The translations under genes and the position numbers were made by a program. A DNA stretch of 64,000 nt from Panagrolaimus kolymaensis (taxonomy: Eukaryota; Nematoda; Chromadorea; Rhabditida; Panagrolaimidae), in contig JAJQJQ010000004.1 in assembly GCA_028622995.1 (NCBI GenBank), forward strand, positions 6,696,001-6,760,000, in the 5' to 3' direction. The notes under the pieces are model-generated. The model searched no databases, was not told the origin of the DNA, and saw nothing but the letters and a program-made list of their open reading frames with translations. Shown here in pieces: positions 48,134 to 57,811 of this stretch; the first letter of the stretch is position 1; every line of letters begins with the position of its first letter.

Positions 48134-48879
48134 ATTTTTTGAGAAAGTTACAAAATAAAAATATTGATTGCAAATTTTAATTTAAAAAATTAAACAAAGA
48201 GAAAAATAAAAAAAGTTTTTAAATAAAAAATAAAATTGTTTCCAGAAGAAACGAAAAATTATGAATCATTTTTTAATTTGTGAAAAAGCATGACATTTTT
48301 AAAGGTTGAATGACAAAGAAAAAACTATCAATCACTAAATGAAATAATCCTTTTTGAATTTTATTTTGTTAAAAAAATTACAAAAAACCATCATCTACGA
48401 GATTTTATGTTTGACTAACAAAATTAAACAAATTTTTAATCCTTGAAAGCAGCAGATAGATTTTTGCAATTCCAGAAGCGAAGATTTTGGAGTTAATTGA
48501 AACATTTTTTAGTTAATTATAATTTATAAACAATGTCTTACAGAAGAGTTTTTATATTTTTTAATGTTAATTACTGTTATCTTTATTAAAATTTCTATGT
48601 ACCCTGAAAAAATTAATGTCTATGAAAAAAAGAAAAGAAAAAAACACTTTGCCCAAAATTTTCATAACAACAAAATACAAAAAATTAAGTTTACATCTCT
48701 CAAACTTTTTTCAGTTCTTCTGCTGATCAGACATACTTATTTTTTTCATTCTGAATATAATTAGAGAATTAGTTAAAAAGTATTGTTAGAGGAGTATTAA
48801 GAAAATTTGTTATCGAATATTTTGCTTTTAATCAGAGAAATTGTTTGTGCTTTTTCTAAGACTTATTTCCTGTTTAATT
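48134..48879. other. Intergenic, divergent promoters
   Basis: About 750 AT-rich bases between the TTL gene (minus) and the serpin (plus). No coding sequence or repeat recognised. An upstream in-frame start-like codon at 48841 exists, but the alignment with the other serpin favours 48880. Confidence 0.5.
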
Positions 48880-50426
48880 ATGAGTGAAGAAGCCAAGGAC
48901 GAAAAGGAATATATTAAAATTCAAGCAAATTTTGCTTTGAAACTTTTAAAGGAACAAACTCAAGCCGAAGAATTAAAGTCTTCCATTTTATCGCCAATTT
49001 CGATTTCCATTGGTTTAGCAATAATTTATAATGGAGCTGCAAATGAAACTGCTAAACAAATTTCTAATGTTATTTCAAGGGGTAATTTATAATTGACTTC
49101 TTTTAATTTATTTTTGGATTTCAGGAAAATCTCCCGAAAGTATTAACAAATACTTTTCTGAAACTTTCAAGCAATTACAAAGTTCCGAAGAATCAAAATT
49201 TAAGTTAAAAACAGTAAATCATTTATTTTCTGCGAAAGAATATAAAATTTTATTAAAATTCATGGAAATTGCAAAAAATTATTACAATGGAGAATTCTCA
49301 CAGTTGGATTTTCAAAACAACCTTGAAGGAGCTCGAAAAGTTTGTTTCTTCAAATTAAATTATTAAACAAAAAATTGATTTTAGGAAATCAATGATTTTG
49401 TTGAGTCTGCAACAAATAAACTTATTAAAGACATGATTCCTGAAGGTCTTTTAAAACATAAAACTTGTTTATTAATTATTAATGCAATGTATTTTCTCGG
49501 AGAATGGGTAGAATCATTCCAGCCAAATGGATCTCGCGTAGAATTAGAAAAGTTTTATGTTTCTGAAGATCTCATTCGAAAAGTACTAATTTTTTTTAAA
49601 GCTTGTTTTATTAAATTATTTTTTATAGGTGGAATATATGGAATCTTTTGGTAAAATTAATTATCGATATGAAAAAGCCAGCGATTATGAAGTTCTTGGA
49701 ATAGATTATAAAGGTGGAAAATATTCAATGTTTATTTTGCTTCCAAAAGAAAGATTTGGATTAGAAAAAATTATTCAAAAAATAAATGGCGAAACTTTAA
49801 TTAAACATGCTAAAAATGAATATACTTGCATTTGTGAAGTAAATAGGAAATTACTTTTAAACACTAAAGTTTAAGAAAACGAAAACTTTTAGGTTAAAAT
49901 GCCAAAATTTGAATTTAATCTTAAAATGGATTTAATTAAAATTCTTCAAAACATTGGAATTTCTGATGCTTTTAATCCATTCACTGCAGATTTCTCAAAT
50001 TTAACTGAAACTGAACGGGTTTATGTTTATGCGGCTTTGCCTCAAGCTTTTATAAAAGTTTGTGTTCCATCATAGTTTCTTTAAAGATTAATTTTTTTAG
50101 ATTAATGAAAAGGGAACTGAAATGGCTGCTTGCACTGCGATGGCATGCGTACCTGTTTGCGGTGGAGGACCTCAGCCTCGCCCAAAAGTAAAGTTCATAG
50201 CCGATCACTCATTTCTTTATTTTGTTGCCGATCGAAATGGAAATATTTTATTCCTTGGAACAGTAGTTGACGATTTTCAAGAGTAATTTATTATTAATTT
50301 TTTGCTTTGACAAACCATAAAAATTTTAGAAATATGAAAACTTTACCAATGCCATCAAAACGATACAATACAAGAAGTCGAACAGCTGCTGAAGCAAAAA
50401 AACTTCGTAAAAACGGATCTCCTTAA
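48880..50426 (+). CDS. Serpin (intracellular, inhibitory type), second intact copy
   Basis: The protein starts MSEEAKDEKEYIKIQANFAL, colinear with the intact serpin at 28762-30350, and has no signal peptide. Seven exons carry SSILSPISISIGLAIIYNGA, YFSETFKQLQSSEE, FVESATNKLIKDMI, LIINAMYFLGEW, YMESFGKINYRYEKASDYEV, FILLPKERFGLEKII, MPKFEFNLKMDLIKIL, the hinge INEKGTEMAACTAMACVPVC and HSFLYFVADRNGNILFLG. The predicted reactive loop is Cys- and Gly-rich. The last exon adds the tail KTLPMPSKRYNTRSRTAAEA, then KKLRKNGSP, stop 50424-50426. It is closest to the broken copy at 27489-28265, which lies 20 kb away in the opposite orientation. Confidence 0.92.
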
Positions 50427-50734
50427 ATTTTATGTTCTTGATATATCTTCTAAAAAAATTTTCATCCAACCTCAAAACTTTTTGCAAAAGCGAAAAAATA
50501 TTTTGATATATCTTTAACCCTAATACTCTATTTATTTATTTAATTAAGTGTGACCCTTGAAGGAGTATGCTGCGAAGAAATTTATTAATAAAAATATAAA
50601 ACTTTTACAAAATAATTAATTTATATATTATGTACATACAGTAATTTAAAAAGCAAATAGGTATTTACACAAATAAAAAATCATGAATTCATTTTAAGAT
50701 GAAATGAAACAATAATCATTTGCCGTGATTGAAT
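50427..50734. other. Convergent 3' flank
   Basis: About 300 AT-rich bases between the ends of the serpin and the first defensin-like gene. The right edge (from about 50705) is the start of the left arm of the inverted duplication. Nothing else was recognised. Confidence 0.5.
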
Positions 50735-50979
50735 TTAATTGCTGTTAGCAACTAAAAAAATTATTTTTTAACTTAATTATATTTCATTCAAATTAATTAA
50801 AAGAAAAACATACTTCCACAATCACATATAAAATCATCAGTGAAAATTCCAATTAAACCTGGTCCGCCGCATGAATCGGCACAAATTAAATCATCACAAT
50901 ATTGGCCCAAAGTTTGTGAAATAAATGCCAAAAAGAGAGCAACAAGGAAAATAGTTTTAACAATCATGAAAGAAGTCAT
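50735..50979 (-). CDS. Small secreted cysteine-rich peptide (defensin-like), five cysteines
   Basis: The start at 50979 gives MTSFMIVKTIFLVALFLAFI, a signal peptide probably cleaved before or after the Gly-Gln of TLGQYC. The mature part is about 35 residues: YCDDLICADSCGGPGLIG, IFTDDFICDCG, then, across a short intron, a tail IANSN. The C-xxx-C and C-x-C pairs match the CS-alpha-beta defensin pattern, but the G-x-C position reads IF, so one of six cysteines is replaced by Phe compared with the sister gene at 51560. A TATA-like TAGTATAAAAAGG equivalent lies upstream at about 51052-51058. It occupies the left arm of an inverted duplication. Antimicrobial function is inferred from the pattern only. 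Confidence 0.75.
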
Positions 50980-51559
50980 TTTTTGAAAGCAGACGATGAT
51001 TAAGTAAAAAAAATTGAATGATGCTTTTGACTTCGGTTTTGGTTAGCCTTTTTATACTAAAATTTTTAACCCCAAATTAAATATGTTTTTGCAAATAACG
51101 AAATTAAAATTTAAATATTGTTTTTTCAATAATAATTATTTTGTGAAAAAAATAAACGTTGTTTGATCATAATTTGCGTTCTGATTAAACATTATTAAAA
51201 TGAGGTGAGAGCGTTTTGATGATCAAAAACAAAACAAAAAATTCGCTGCAATCACATTTTTTAATGGAATTACAATTAAAATATTTTATTACATAATAAA
51301 CAAAAAACAAAAAATAATAAAATTAATTCGCATTGGACCGAACGGTTTATCCCAAAAATAGATATGATAGACAATAGTCAGAAAGTTTTGATGTTTTTTG
51401 TTTTTTTGAATAAATTTTAATTTTAATTGTGTTTTTTTGTTTCGTGGATCAAAGTTTGATCAAAATTTTTTTAGTATAAAAAGGATAACGAAAATCGCAG
51501 TCAAAATCATCATCCAAATTATATCTTTTATTTTACTTTTTCATCGCCTGCTTTCAAAA

Positions 51560-51816
51560 ATGACTTCTTCTTCCTCTTCTTCCATGATTGTTAAAACTAT
51601 TTTCTTTGTTGCTTTCTTTTTGGCATTTATTTCACAAACTTTGGGCCAATATTGTGATGATTTAATTTGTGCCGATTCATGCGGCGGACCTGGTTTAATT
51701 GGAATTTGCACAGATGATTTTATATGTGATTGTGGAAGTATGTTTTTCTTTTAATTAATTTGAATGAAATATAATTAAGTTAAAAAATAATTTTTTTAGT
51801 TGCTAACAGCAATTAA
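51560..51816 (+). CDS. Small secreted cysteine-rich peptide (defensin-like), six cysteines
   Basis: The ATG at 51560 follows a TATA box (AGTATAAAAAGG at about 51472-51483) by about 80 bases. It starts MTSSSSSSMIVKTIFFVAFF, a signal peptide with a Ser run expanded relative to the sister copy. The mature part reads YCDDLICADSCGGPGLIG, ICTDDFICDCG and, after a 65-base intron, IANSN, stop 51814-51816. Cysteine spacing C-x4-C-x3-C-x8-C-x5-C-x-C includes the C-xxx-C, G-x-C and C-x-C elements of CS-alpha-beta defensins, as known from drosomycin-type peptides in Caenorhabditis relatives. I cannot confirm the fold. An anionic rather than cationic mature peptide (five Asp) is unusual for a membrane-active antimicrobial. 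Confidence 0.75.
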
Positions 51817-51860
51817 ATTCAATCACGGCAAATGATTATTGTATATATTTCACCTTGAAA

Positions 51861-52230
51861 TGGATTTTGAAGCATGCTTTTTTCTTTATGTAAATATCTG
51901 CTATTTTTTAAAAATAATAATAATGTATATACAGTAACAGTTTAAAATTATAAATATATTGTATTTATTAATATTTGCGTTTATTTTTTTATCAATCAAT
52001 AGATCAGGAGAAAAAAAATGAAATTTCACAATATTTCTATCAATCAAAAAAGCTTGCAGCTAGCTTGAAGTCGTTGTTCGGTCGAGTTGAGTCATTTCCA
52101 TTGAAATGAAATTTAAAAAAAACGTGTGTCTCAAATTTCATCATTTTTCACAGACAAAGAAGGAAGAGAAAAAAATGAAAAAATAAATATATAAAAAAGA
52201 AGAAGCAACCGAGAGACGAGGCTTTAAATA
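51861..52230. other. Intergenic with TATA-like site
   Basis: AT-rich sequence upstream of the TTL gene. A run AATATATAAAAAAG at about 52185-52199 is a likely TATA region 30-45 bases ahead of the start. No frame recognised. Confidence 0.5.
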
Positions 52231-52896
52231 ATGATGAGTCGTCGATCACAATTTCCAATGATTCGATTAATTTTAATTTTATTTCTTTCTGGATTTATTT
52301 TGAGTTTAAGTGAAGCCACATTTATTAGTGTTCATGGTTCGATAACATGTTGTGAAAAGCCAGCAATTTCATGTCATTATCCTGAATCAGCAGTTATTAG
52401 TTTGAATGGTGAGTTTTTTTCTGGCTGGAGACTTGTCTTGAAGTCATTTTATTGATTTTACATTTTTCAAATGAAAAATTCTATAATTTTAACAGTTTTT
52501 GCATTTTTTTATTTTCTTATTTACAAAAAACTATTTATTGCTTTGATGATGAAATTTTCTTTGTAAAACATTATTTGTTAATTATGTTCTCTGAAAATTT
52601 TTTAAATTACAAAAAGCTTTGCACTTTTTAAACCTTTTGGACATTGACCTTTGACTCTATCAGTTTTTTTTTCAGAATGGCCCCGCCGAGTTCTCATTCG
52701 ATCTGAATTTGCTTCGGATGGATCATATCAAATTTCATGGAATCATAGCGATGATTATTTAATTGATCCATTTATTGAAATTAAAGTTGAATGTTCATTT
52801 GGAAATGCAATATTAAAAGATTCCCTTCCCGTTTATGGTGGAATAATTGAAAAAGATTTTGAAATCACTAATTCTGAATTATCTTCTGATTATTAA
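52231..52896 (+). CDS. Secreted transthyretin-like (TTL) protein
   Basis: Exons 52231-52408 and 52676-52896 join in frame to 132 residues, the usual size of a TTL protein. The N-terminal signal peptide is hydrophobic (IRLILILFLSGFILSLS). The TTL core then starts at FISVHGSITCC, with PESAVISLN, VLIRSEFASDGSYQISW and DPFIEIKVECSF. This is the nematode-specific family pattern (G-x-L/I-x-C near the start, D-G-x-Y/F mid-way, P-x-I-x-I-x-x-x-C). The family is abundantly secreted and partly extracellular signalling or corpse-recognition proteins; the role of this member is unknown. A diverged neighbour lies directly downstream. Confidence 0.75.
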
Positions 52897-53295
52897 CTTT
52901 AAAAAAAGAATTATTGTTTTGTCTGAAAAAAATTGTCGAAAGTTTTTTAAAAATAAAAAATAATAGAAAAATTTTTGTGACTCATGCAAGTGAAAAAAAA
53001 ATCAAAACAGCCTCAATCATCTGATTTTTTTGCTGGAAATAATTTGGTTGGATTTTTTTTGAGTCATTGGAAAAAATATGAAAAAAGTGAGATAATGACC
53101 CTCGAAAAAAAAATATGCGGATTACCAACCAACAAAACAAAAACGAGATTTTTAGATTCATCAAAAAAAGAGAAAAGTTAAAAAGTATTGAATTTCTTTT
53201 TTTCTTTTGTATTAAAAAAAGATATTTTTTCATTGAAGTTGAATTTTTTTTTTGAAACACAAAAGTTTACTCTTATTTGTGTATATTATTAAAAA
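52897..53295. other. Intergenic between two TTL genes
   Basis: About 400 AT-rich bases. A 65-codon Lys-rich frame at 52984 lacks any domain and overlaps a Phe-rich frame on the other strand, so it is not called. No repeat seen. Confidence 0.5.
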
Positions 53296-53880
53296 ATGGT
53301 TTTTGAAGTAAATAATTTAATAATAATTTTATTGTTTTTTGGAAGTTTTATTTGTGTCAAAGCGATTGGAAAAGAACAAAGTGTGGAAATTTATGGTAAA
53401 TTACAATGCTGCCATTTTCAAGAGGTTTGCAACTTTTATTCCATTTTTTAGTATCGAAATCAAAAAAAAAATATTTAAAAGCTTTTAATTAGCCTTTTTT
53501 ATTTCCCAATTTTTTGTGGTTTGTTTTCATTAAAAATTTTTGGACCTTTTTAAAGATTTCATAAGATTATAGAATTTTAGCTATCTTTTCTTTAGGAAAC
53601 ATCCATAACATTTCCAAATCCAATAAAATGCATAAATGTTACGATCGCCCATATCAGATTAAAGGATAATTTTTCGATGTGGTTTGACAGTACCCTTCAA
53701 GAAATCCATTTGGAAGAAACGGATCATTATTTAATTGCATTTAAAGGCACACGATGGAGCTCCATTAAACCTTACATTGAAGCGTATATTGAATGCCCAT
53801 TTGGACTTTTTGAAAAAACTTCAGATATTTTGGGAATAAACACAACTATGAAATATGATATTATTGCTGGAAATTGTTAA
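53296..53880 (+). CDS. Secreted transthyretin-like (TTL) protein, diverged
   Basis: Exons 53296-53424 and 53596-53880 join in phase 0 to 137 residues. The signal peptide is LIIILLFFGSFICVKA. The TTL core starts SVEIYGKLQCC, continues CINVTIAHIRLKDNFSMWF and ETDHYLIAFKGTRWS, and ends KPYIEAYIECPFG. The D-G-x-F turn of the family is replaced by ETDHYLIAF. It probably arose by tandem duplication with the gene at 52231 and has diverged far. The intron donor is GTTTGC, weaker than GTAAGT. Confidence 0.7.
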
Positions 53881-54290
53881 ATACTTTCTTTTATTTAAAT
53901 TTAATTTTTTTTTAAATAAAAGTTTTAAAAAAAATAATTGGAGGAAGAAAATAAACACCATTAATTTTTTGATGACTAAAAATTGGTTTTTAAGTTGAAC
54001 TTTTTTTTATCAAGGTTCAAAGAATTGAATGATGATTTAAAAAAAATAGGTGCATTTTCTGAAGAACAAAAAATTAACAGGAAAAGAAATAATCATTATT
54101 ACGCAAAAAAGATTAGAGAAAATGTTTTTTGCTTCTTCTTTTTTTTGTTAAACAAACACGATAAAGTAAAGATCAATTTCTTGTGGTGATAAGAAATTTA
54201 TTTCATTTTTTAAAAGTATAAAATCAGCTAATTTTTGATTAAAAAATTATTCATTCTTTAATTGTCCAAACAATTTCTTAAAGAAAAAAA
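53881..54290 (+). promoter_or_regulatory. Promoter block of C-type lectin A, TATA at 54217-54223
   Basis: TATAAAA stands 74 bases before the ATG of the lectin at 54291. Upstream, GATTAGAGAAAA and a run like TTGCTTCTTCTTTTTTTT recur in the same order before the three other lectin genes in this cluster. The block was therefore duplicated with the genes. Confidence 0.65.
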
Positions 54291-54842
54291 ATGTTAAAAT
54301 TCTTGGTTGTATTATTACTTTTGGGTTGTTTGCCTGCCATTTTAGCTGATTGCCCATGGGGAGCAATCCAATGGCCACCAAACCCTCCATCAAAGTGTTA
54401 TTTATTCATGTCGACTCCCCTTGAATTTCTTGATGCAGAAGATTCATGTATGGAATTCTTTGGACATTTAGTATCCATTCACGAAGCATTTACGAATTCT
54501 TTCATCGGTTGTAAGTAAAATTTTTTAAATAAATCAAAAAATAATTTTAATTGCATCTTTAAATATTTTATTTTAGTTCAAGGAGGAAGCGAATTTAATG
54601 ATACTAAAGATTTTTGGATTGGAGCTAATACTATTTCATCTGCTAATTGGGCATGGATAGATGGAAGTCCAACAGATTTTAATGATTTTGGAAATTCTAC
54701 CCAAGCCACCGGAGATTGCGGCGTTATGAATACAACGGATATTAATTGGTATTTAAAAGATTGTTCTGTTAGAAAACCTTACGTTTGTCAAATTCCTGAA
54801 AATGATGTCCTTACAACAACACCCAATACTAAAAAACAATAA
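54291..54842 (+). CDS. Secreted C-type lectin, single CTLD (copy A)
   Basis: Exons 54291-54510 and 54577-54842 give 161 residues: a signal peptide (MLKFLVVLLLLGCLPAILA) and one C-type lectin-like domain. CTLD landmarks are CPWGAIQWP, CYLF, DAEDSCMEFFGHLVSIH, DFWIGANT, WAWIDGSPTDFNDFG and RKPYVCQ. The calcium-binding EPN/QPD and WND motifs are not recognisable, so carbohydrate binding is uncertain. A short Thr-rich tail follows. Nematode single-CTLD secreted proteins are often induced by infection; this is family knowledge, not shown here. The intron lies at the same place and phase as in the three other copies. Confidence 0.88.
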
Positions 54843-55229
54843 ATCTCATAGGCGCTAGATTATTGACTTTCTTTTCATTTAAATTTGATTATTCCAAATA
54901 ATGTTAATCAAAATTGTAATTTTAGAAAAGAAATTAAATTACTAACTTTTGTATTTTCAAATTATAGATAAATTATTGAAAAATAAACAAACAAAGAAAT
55001 ATTTTTTTTTTAGTTTTTTTAACACAAAAAGCAAGCAACTTTGAGAAGCATAAAATCACACTTTATATGTATATTTTTTGTATGTATTTTAGCTCAAGCT
55101 GAAATTCAATTTTCATAGAATTAATAATTATTTTTGCTAACGTTTTATTGAATAATAAAAATCTTTTTTTAAAACTGAAATATGATATTATTGCAGGAAA
55201 TTGTTAAATATGACCTTTTTACTCTGGAT

Positions 55230-56728
55230 CATACATGGGCAAGTGGGTGTGTCGAGATTTTTTTTCTAGCAGTACCTCAAGAAATTTAACAAAGTGTTAC
55301 GGAGTGTAACGAATTTAAACAAAGTGCTACAAAATCTTACAAAGTTTAACAAAGTTTAACAAAGTTTAACAAAGTGCTATAAAGCTTTGTAATATTGCGC
55401 AGATCGATAAAAGAGCAATATGCGAGTATTTTCCACGTTTTTGGTTTTTAATATTATATTAAAGTTTCCTTATTCTATTTGTCAAAAGAAAATGATACCA
55501 TTAAAATTTAACTTTTCATTATTTTATTCTTGTAATGCTTGTATGCTTTTACTTAATGAACTTAATAGCCGTTCTATTCCAAACTTGGCGGACGGATAAT
55601 GAATTAAAGAATTAGTTTATAAGCTTAAACTTAAGGGTTGCAAATTGCAATGTAAAAATGATGATTCTTACACAATTCTGCTTTTTAAATTGCATCCGAA
55701 AAACACAAAGCCATTAATGACCCCGCATTTTGCTTATAACTGATTTTTTTAAAAAAGATTTTATGGTAATTCTAAATTTGAATTCAAATTTGACGATAGC
55801 AAGCTTAGTTATTTCGTAGAAGGTAAGAGACAGAAAACAATGATCGAATTTTTTAATGCAGGAAGGCAAAACACAAATGATGACCATGCAATCCATCCTC
55901 ATGCTTTAATATATTTAAAAATAAATAAAAATGACAACTCAATTAGTGCAAAGCTTAATGATTTTAAATATGCTCATCTTGATGCTCATGGAGATCCAAA
56001 AAAATAAGGAGTGATCTTAATTTAGTTTTTGTTTTGTTTATTTTTAATCATTTGAAATAAATCTTAGAAGAAAAAAGAAAAATAATTCACTGCTTTTTTC
56101 TTATTTTTGCTATGAAAGAAGAGAAAAAATAAGTGACAAATTCATTTAAGTAATGAAAAAAATAAAAGAAAAAATCCTAACTTTTTGGAGAAGAGTATAT
56201 GCTTCGACTTTGACTCTCTAATCTTCGAATAAAAATGCGCTCTTTAAAAAAATATGTATTGCGAAAATTTGATTCTTAAAAATTATGAATTTTGAGGCAA
56301 TAATGAAGGATTGAGCGGACTTTTACTTCTGAAAAAAAAGTTCTATGTAAAAAATTGGAAAGTCAAATTTTTTCTTTCTTTCGTTGAGAAAAATACAACC
56401 GACGACTTTTTTGTTTTTATCAAAAAATGAAAACGACAAATAATAGAAAGGAAATATGGGGAAATATTAGTTTAAAAAAAGAATTTTGTTCCATTTTTAG
56501 TAACAAACTAATGAAAAAAGATGCTCAAAGTTAACAAAATAAATTTTTGAAATTTTCTAAATATAAATAAACTTTTAGTTTTTTTGGAAAAAAACTTTTT
56601 TGCTGGAAAAACAAGCATTTTTCGAAATTTCTAAAATTTTTAGCGGTACGTCGGCAAAAAACCCAGCGGTACGCCGGTACGTCAGGGTGTGTCAAAACAC
56701 ACCCTAACACACCCTGTGCCCATGTATG
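55230..56728. mobile_element. 1.5 kb hAT-like DNA transposon, no transposase recognised
   Basis: The element starts CATACATGGGCAAGTGGGTG and ends with the inverted form (CATACATGGGCACAGGGTG when reverse-complemented). An 8-bp direct repeat CTCTGGAT flanks it at 55222-55229 and 56729-56736. The 8-bp duplication, CA start and TGGGCA in the terminal repeat are hAT-superfamily features. Inside, tandem TTTAACAAAG units lie at about 55335-55370. A frame without an early ATG runs at about 55727-56007. I do not find the hAT dimerisation region, so it is likely non-autonomous. A second inverted pair near the right end (GGGTGTGT and ACACACCC) adds a local hairpin. Confidence 0.85.
55727..56007 (+). other. 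Unassigned open frame inside the hAT-like element
   Basis: After a TGA, about 93 codons stay open to a TAA at 56005-56007. Internal stretches are FKKDFYGNSKFEFKFDDSKL, QKTMIEFFNAGRQNTNDDHA and LIYLKINKNDNSISAKLNDF. The composition is that of a normal protein and unlike the Lys/Phe-rich noise around it. No ATG occurs before codon 38. It may be the last exon of a gene captured by, or native to, the element. I do not recognise it. Confidence 0.4.
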
Positions 56729-56736
56729 CTCTGGAT

Positions 56737-57811
56737 TTATATTAAAATTGTAAAATTATATATTTTGTTTTATTAATAAATATATTTTTGAATTTTTGGC
56801 ATTAGAAAACAAAAAAATAACAAAAAGCACGGATAAAAGTTTAAGTTTCTCAAACAATAATCATTTGAAAAAATTAGAATATTTAATTTGTGAGCTGAAT
56901 TGTTTTTAAATTAGCCTAAGAAAATTCTTCCAATTTCGAAGGTTGACGACGATCGATTTCTTTTGTTTGATTAAAAAAAAGTTTGTCAAGTTTTGAAACC
57001 AAATTTCTGCTTACTATCTTATAATTTTTTTATTTGGATTTTAAAAACTGTGATATTCTTTGTCCTCGATACCAAGAAATCAAAAAAATATAAAAGTAAA
57101 TTAATACTTTTCGATGATTCACTACTACCAAAAAATTGAAATTTTTATTATCTTCTTTTTTTGGCGCCTAAATAAAAAATATCTAAAGCCAACTACGCCC
57201 AAATTTTGCCTTTACTTTCAAAAATCATTCGATTGTGTTCATCGAAAAACTTTTTGTTGTATGCTTTCTGACGACTGTTAATTTCAATAATTTTAACAAA
57301 GCGTCATAAATGTAGCTCTTTTAAAAAAATAGGCGTACTCCATTGTTCTTACTTCTTCATTTTTTATCAGTAAAAACGAAAAAAAATTCTTTATGGGTAA
57401 TTGATAACAGTTTTTTTACTACATTAATCAGTGATGCAGCAGCAACAAAGAAGCAAAAAAAATATGAGGTGATTTTTTTCTGGTACTTTTTGTACCATCT
57501 TTATCAAGAGTTCAAAGGGTTGAATGATGTATTAAAAAAATAGGCGTTTTTTTCTTCTAAAGAACAAAAACCCTAAGAAAAGTAGTTGTTAGTTAACAGA
57601 AAATGAAATCATTATTACCAAACAAAAAGATTAGAGAAAACTTTTTATTGCTTCTTTTTTTTCTTTCTTGAAAGCCACGGTAAAATAAAAATCAAATTCG
57701 AGATAAGAGATTTGGGAGGGTTTTAATTTTTAGTATAAAATCAGATAGTCTTTCGCTTCAAAAATTATATTCATTGTTTTATTTTCCAAACATTTTCTTG
57801 AACGAAAAAAA
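56737..57811 (+). promoter_or_regulatory. Intergenic and promoter block of C-type lectin B, TATA at 57734-57740
   Basis: The distal part is AT-rich without features, apart from a short segment (about 57490-57570) that resembles 54010-54080 upstream of lectin A. TATAAAA at 57734 stands 78 bases before the position that corresponds to the start codon of the paralogues. The GATTAGAGAAAA and TTGCTTCTTTTTTT blocks are present at 57630-57665. Confidence 0.6.

Larger units (their letters stand above)
50705..51860. repeat. Inverted duplication carrying two defensin-like genes
   Basis: The left arm (about 50705-51065) and the right arm (about 51465-51850, reverse-complemented) match through promoter, coding exon, intron, last exon and 3' flank. 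The outer ends share AATAATCATTTGCCGTGATT and its complement. The spacer of about 400 bases differs. The genes point away from each other on opposite strands with their promoters towards the spacer. Confidence 0.8.

Noticed and set aside
48841..48879. Upstream start for the plus-strand serpin, which would add a hydrophobic N-terminus
   Set aside because: The intact paralogue starts at the equivalent of 48880 and serpins of this type are intracellular; the extension also begins with a non-ATG codon.
51437..51559. Upstream in-frame extension of the plus-strand defensin-like gene
   Set aside because: The TATA box lies inside this extension, and the mirrored copy starts at the position equivalent to 51560.
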